Assembly (NCBI GenBank): GCA_963995525.1
Contig: OZ023214.1
Location: 57,055,823-57,119,822 of the forward strand
Direction of reading: 5' to 3'
Length of the DNA stretch: 64,000 nt
Origin: Escarpia spicata
Lineage: Eukaryota; Annelida; Polychaeta; Sabellida; Siboglinidae
Shown: positions 49,001 through 55,000 of the stretch, piece after piece
Layout of the letters: every line of letters starts with the position of its first letter
Position numbering within the stretch: position 1 is the first letter of the stretch
The notes under the pieces: generated by a model
Seen by the model: only the letters and a program-made list of their open reading frames with translations
Told to the model about the DNA's origin: nothing
Database searches by the model: none
Translations under genes and position numbers: made by a program

Positions 49001-52000
49001 CTCATCTCTATCACTCTCCACCACTCTCTCTCACTCTCCATCACCCGTCTCCCCTCTCTCTCTCACTCTCCACCACCCGTCTCCCCTCTCTCTCACTCTC
49101 CACCACCCGTCTCCTCCTCTCTCTCACTCTCCATGGAATGGAATATTACAGTCTTAGTTTGGCCACAAACATTTATTTAGTGTCTTCTGACAGAGCAGCC
49201 AGTGAAGTAATAAGTTGTGCTTTGGTTCAACTTCATTGGCCATAATTTATAAAATACAACTGAGAAAAAATGGACCAAAAGACCCTATATGTGACCCCGG
49301 CTGACCAAATGAGTGATAAGTCGGACAAATTTAACATTGTTTTCTAACATACTTGTAAAGGTTTGGTAGGGTGCTTTACACAGTTTCAAAAATTATGACT
49401 GCTATAAAAATTGGCAACGTTATGGAGCATTGAACATGGTAGGGGTTAAAAAGTGAAAATGAAGAAAACGGCTGTTGAAGTTTTACATTATATATGCAAA
49501 TGGATTGCATAAAAATATGACATGCATGACATTCAAATGTGGCACACAGTGTGTATGTTATGTTGCAATGATACACTGGAAGTACAAATGTGCTGCTACA
49601 AAAATGTTTCAAGTTATGCTAGATTATGTCTTTATGTGTAAAACTAAGAGGACAGATTATTTGAGAGCAAAAGGTAGACTCACTGTTTGACACAGTTTAA
49701 AACCTACAGGCAACTGTCCAGTTTAACAGGATTAGTGGCATAATGCTGTCTGTTGACACAAGCTTCTGCCAGTGATCAATTACAGATTAGTCACAGTTTC
49801 CATCAAACAATAGCAGGCAGAGAATCTTAGCTCCACAGCTGGGTGTAATACACAACAAGTTATAAATATAGCTACTCTGAGGTAGCCAATTAATTTTAGT
49901 TAGCAAATTTAGTGGCACGACCACATGAAATGTCTGTGAAAAATTAGAGAAAAAGTTACTGAACGATTTGTGAATAAAAGGCAAAATGTGAAAATGTTCT
50001 TGTTTTGGGATCCTTTTTGGGGGCCATTACACATAAACAGACCATTCACACAAGATGACATACTAATGCAAATAAAAAAACTCAAAAACAAAAAGGCATG
50101 TGGTATTGATAATGTTATAAATGAGTATTTAAAAACAGCCCCACAGAACTAATTATAGTTATTGTTAAGATGTTTAACCTAGTTCTATTATCTGACATTG
50201 TGCCAACAGATTGGTGTATTGGGAACATTAAGCCTATATATACAAACATAGCAGCAGACATTGGGACTGTGTGACTGCTGCCTGGCTAGATGGATGCAAT
50301 GGTGCTTTGAAGTTAGTTCTTCTGCCAACTATCCTTTTCACACAAGCCTACAGGTTTAGTGGCTGCCAGCACACTACTGAGCCTAAACTACCATGCAGGT
50401 GTGAAAAACGTCCTGATATATTTGAACTTGAGCCACTAATTAACTGTCCACCAAGCAGTAGCAGAGCAGTGTTATAATAATAATCCACAAGTTAAGTGGC
50501 AGTGATCTTCCTTTTATGATTCATGTGATGTTTATTGTGAGTAGGGCGGACAAATGGTTATCTTATGTAGACAGGTACAGAAAGAAACTTACGTTTTCTA
50601 TAAAAAGAACATGTTTGCCTATCAGTGGCATTTTTTATTGTTGCCATTTCTGCCAGGCAGAAACAGTTTCTGCCCAGCATAAATCAAACAACCCTGTAGG
50701 TAATTATTAATCAAATGTTTTTTTGGTGAATCATAGTTACCGATCATTAAGGGTTATGATGGAAGTGAAATGTTGACATGTTTACTGTTCACTTATTGCA
50801 CCACGTCTTGCATTTAGAGGAGTAATTATAATAGAAAATAAAATGTTGTGGCACATATTTTTAAATACATGCATTGATGAGAAACCGGGAATAACTTTTC
50901 TGTGGCCTAAGAATAACTAACTTCAATTAACTTTCTGCTTATATAAAACAACTGCATAAAAAATAGATATCCATACAAGACACAGACTCCGCATGTGACA
51001 GATGTTTTGGGAAGGGGAAAAGTGTTCTGTTTCTGGTACAATACACAAAATCTACTGTTAGTCTCAAGGGCCCTTCTCAAAACCACATCACCAGATAGTG
51101 TAAACATTTTGCATTTTGGGGGCTGTGTCAACCTTCTTCTCATGTGATATAGAGTTACCACAAGGAGAAAACTTGTCTCCTTTGTTATTTGCTATTTACC
51201 TGAATGATTTTGAACACCGTTAGTCATAATTATAAGGGACTTGACATGGCAGCTGGTGAAATTTACAACAACCTTAGTGATGATGATGTAGACATTTTCT
51301 TGCAAATGTATGTTCTACTATATGCTGATGATACTAGAATGATTCAATCAAACACAGGTTTCTAGTGTATAGCGGAACTATGTCAACTCTTCTAATAGTT
51401 GACATTTTGTTTCAGGATGACCCTTTAGAATGTAGGCACAACTGTCCAGGGGTCTAGTGGGCACTGTCTATTGACTAAAGCCTCTGCCACCTTTGGTGTC
51501 CTTAGAATGATTTAATCAAATACAGATTTCTTGTGTACAGTGGCACTACCACATGAAATGTCTATGCAAAATTAGAGAAAAAGTTACTTAAGTTTTTTGA
51601 AAAAATAGGCAAAAGGTAAAAATTTACTAGTTTTGTGGTCCTTTTGGGGGGGTCATTAGGTGCCCATAGAATGCTTCAATCAAATACATATTTCTTGTGT
51701 ACAGTGACACTACCACATGAAATGTACATGCAAAATTAGAGAAAAAGTTGCTGAACAGTTTTTGAAAAAGAGGCAAAATGTTACATTTTTACAAATTTTG
51801 GGGTCCTTGGAGGCCCTAGGGAGCCCTTAGAGAGCCCTTAGAATGATTCAATCAAATACAGATTGTCAGATATGTCTATGCAAAATTATAGAAAAAGTTG
51901 CTGGACAGTTTCTGAGATACGGAACCTAACGGCAGACACAGAGTGATGGCAATAGTCCCTTGGACCTTCGGCCATAGGTCTAAAAACAAAAACAACAAAT

Positions 52001-55000
52001 ACCTAACTAAGGTATTTAAAACTGGCCATGTGTACAACCTAAACTTATCCATAATGAACTAATAATAGAATAAGACATAAATCCGTCTCCACCCACCGTC
52101 CCTGCCTGGTCTGACGGGCCAGCGTCGGTCATCATCCTTGCGTGTCCTCTCCCTCTCCTTCTCCCTCTCGACTTTCAGGATCCTCTCTCTGTGCTCCTGC
52201 TCCTTGCGCTGTCTCTCGCGCTCCAGGTGATGTCTCTCGCGCTCCAGGTGCTCCAGGCGCTCTCTGCAAATGTCATCCACACATCTACTCTTCCAATTTA
52301 ACACGAAACACCAACGAAAATCTTCATTAAGTTGGAATAATAAATCTAATTATAATCAAGATTGCAAATGTAGGTTAACGTTTCCCTCTTAGTTGGCTTG
52401 AACCTATTATAATTTTATTTTATTTTAATGTTTTTAAATTTTAATCCACTGTACATTGTACATACATCAATACGTGTTGTATGAATGATGCATGAATGGT
52501 TCAGCCATCGAAAATAGTGTATCCTAAGTTTGATACCAAGTGAATATAAAATTATCAATCAATCAATCAACCGTGAGCCCCAAACATGCAGGTATTAATC
52601 AACGACCCCTATAGTTGGACATAATACATGTATCTTTTCAAAATACCCCATACATGTCAAGACACCTTTATGGGGCATATCAGTTCATTCCTTAATGCTC
52701 TCTGCAAACGTCATCCACACTAAACAAAAACATATATGCCTCCAATTGACTTAACAACAAACACCAATCAAAAAGTCTGTCAAGTTGGAAGAATAAATTA
52801 AATCAAATTGTCTAATGATCACAACTACAAAGTTATCTACTTCAAATTTTCAACTATCATCAGTTGTCTTCATCTGGAACCGGATTGTAGGATTTAAATT
52901 TTTCGCCTGCTAGCTTGTTCTTTGCCTGGACGGTGAGTGCCCATGTTTCTGCGCCGTATGTCATTGCTGGAAGTACGCATGAGTTGTAGACTTATCTGTT
53001 CAAGCAGGTTCCAAAGTTACCCTTGAAGATGTAGCAGTGTTTGGCGAATGCTGTCCAGCCGGTGGTGATTCGTCTTTGAATCTTCTTGTCTTAGTTTTTG
53101 TCTCTGATACTGTATCGCTGGCCCACATAGACGTAGCTTTCAACGTTCTCTATCTGCGTCGTGTTGATACATATTGGTGTGCCATTTTCTAGCATCACTT
53201 TTGTCTTCGAAATGTTCATCTTCAGACCTTGTTTTTCACTTTCATCAGCTAGCTCCTGCAGCATGTTTTGTAGTTCTTGCGGTGTAGTAGCGCATATGAG
53301 TATGTCGTCGGTGAAGCGAAGATGACTGAGATATTCTCCGTCTATCCTCTGGTTTCCCAGGTCAGTCTTCGGAATATGCTTTCAGGGGCGATATGGTGTT
53401 ACCCTGTCGTACTCCTCTCTAGATGTTGATCTTGTTGTTCTTTTTGTGAAGGTGGACTGTCACAAAGCTGTTGGTGTAGATGTCTTTCAGGAGTACGATG
53501 TACACGACTTCTATCTCCTGTTCTTGAAGGGAGGTCAGTATTGAGTCGAAAGCCTTCTCGTAGTTGACGAAAGCGATGCAGAGCGGGATATTATATTCTC
53601 GGCACTTCTCTTTCAGCTGGTTTACGATGTGTATGTGGTCTGTCATTGAGTGCCTGCTTCTGAATCCTGCTTGCTCTATTGGTTGGTTTTCGTCGAGTAT
53701 CTTCTCTAGCCTATTCATCAATATCTTTGTAAGTAATTTGTAGATGTTCGATAACAGACATATCGGTCTGTTCTTCAAGTCCTTTTTATTTCAATTCTTG
53801 AAGATTATTACCATCTTTGCGTTCTTCCATGCGGTGGGTAGTCGTCTTTCTCATAAGCATTTAGTATACAACTTAGCCAGTGTCGTTGAGATGGTATCTT
53901 CTCCTGCTTTTAATGTTTCAATGTTTACATGGTCGTTGCCTGATGTCTTCCCATTCTTCATATCTCTTAGTGCAGCTTCCACTTCCCATGGTGTTTTCTC
54001 TGGTACCTCTTTCAGGTCAGTGTGAATTATGGTACTCTGTTCACTGTCATATAGCTCGGTGTAGAATTCCTCTATTCGTTCCATGATCATATCTTGGTCT
54101 TGTATTTCTCTACCCTGCTTGTCTAGAAGTGTAATCAGTCTGTCTTTTTGATGACATAATCATTTCTCGTATGATCTCCTGTTTGTACTTCCTGATGTCC
54201 TCCTTCACTTTCTTTTTGATGGTCTTGCATTTTTGTGCATACTCTATTTGTTTTTTACTTGTTTTCTACAATATATAAATATGCAACATAGTCAGGGGGC
54301 TTATCCTCAAAAAAGACCTCAACTGTTCACATTGTTCCACAAGCACCATTTTTTGGACCAGCATTAGATATGGCCATGACCATTTATTTTTTCATGGGAA
54401 CCAAGTTGCGCTCTTGCTGTGGCAGCCATATTGGACAAATCCAAGATGGCCATCATCCGGAGTAAGGATGTCCAATAACTTGAGAACGAAAAGTAGTAGA
54501 ACCATAAATCAGAACATTTTTTCAGGGCTTTCGAGTATGGGGAATCCATTTCCGGTGTCATTTTGTCAATTCCATTCAAGGTCATGCAATAAGGTCACAT
54601 TCAAGGTCATTTTGGCTCAAAATACTCGTGTTTTGTACATATGACCACTGTATACAGCATTATGGTACAAGCGTGTTATCCAAACTTTATCATGATGTCA
54701 ATGGCAATATTAGTGTCTTGCAATAATAAAGATAATATATGTTTTGACAATTTGAAGACCCTAGTATAAAATTACCTTATAGTCATAGGACTTATCCTCC
54801 AGAAGCACCACAATTGTTCACATTGTTCGACAAACACAATTTTTGGAACATATTTTCACAGGAGCCAAGTTGGGCTCCTGCTGTGGCGGCCATATTGGAC
54901 AAATCCACGATGGCCACCATCCGGAGTCAGGCTGTGCAATAACTTGAGAACTAATAGTAGAAGAACCATAAATTAAACCACTTTTCTTTTAGGGATTTCG

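Noticed and set aside
47671..49245. Ser/Pro-rich plus-strand frames of 412-524 residues
   Set aside because: CT-rich minisatellite; three overlapping frames open at once, no start context or homology.
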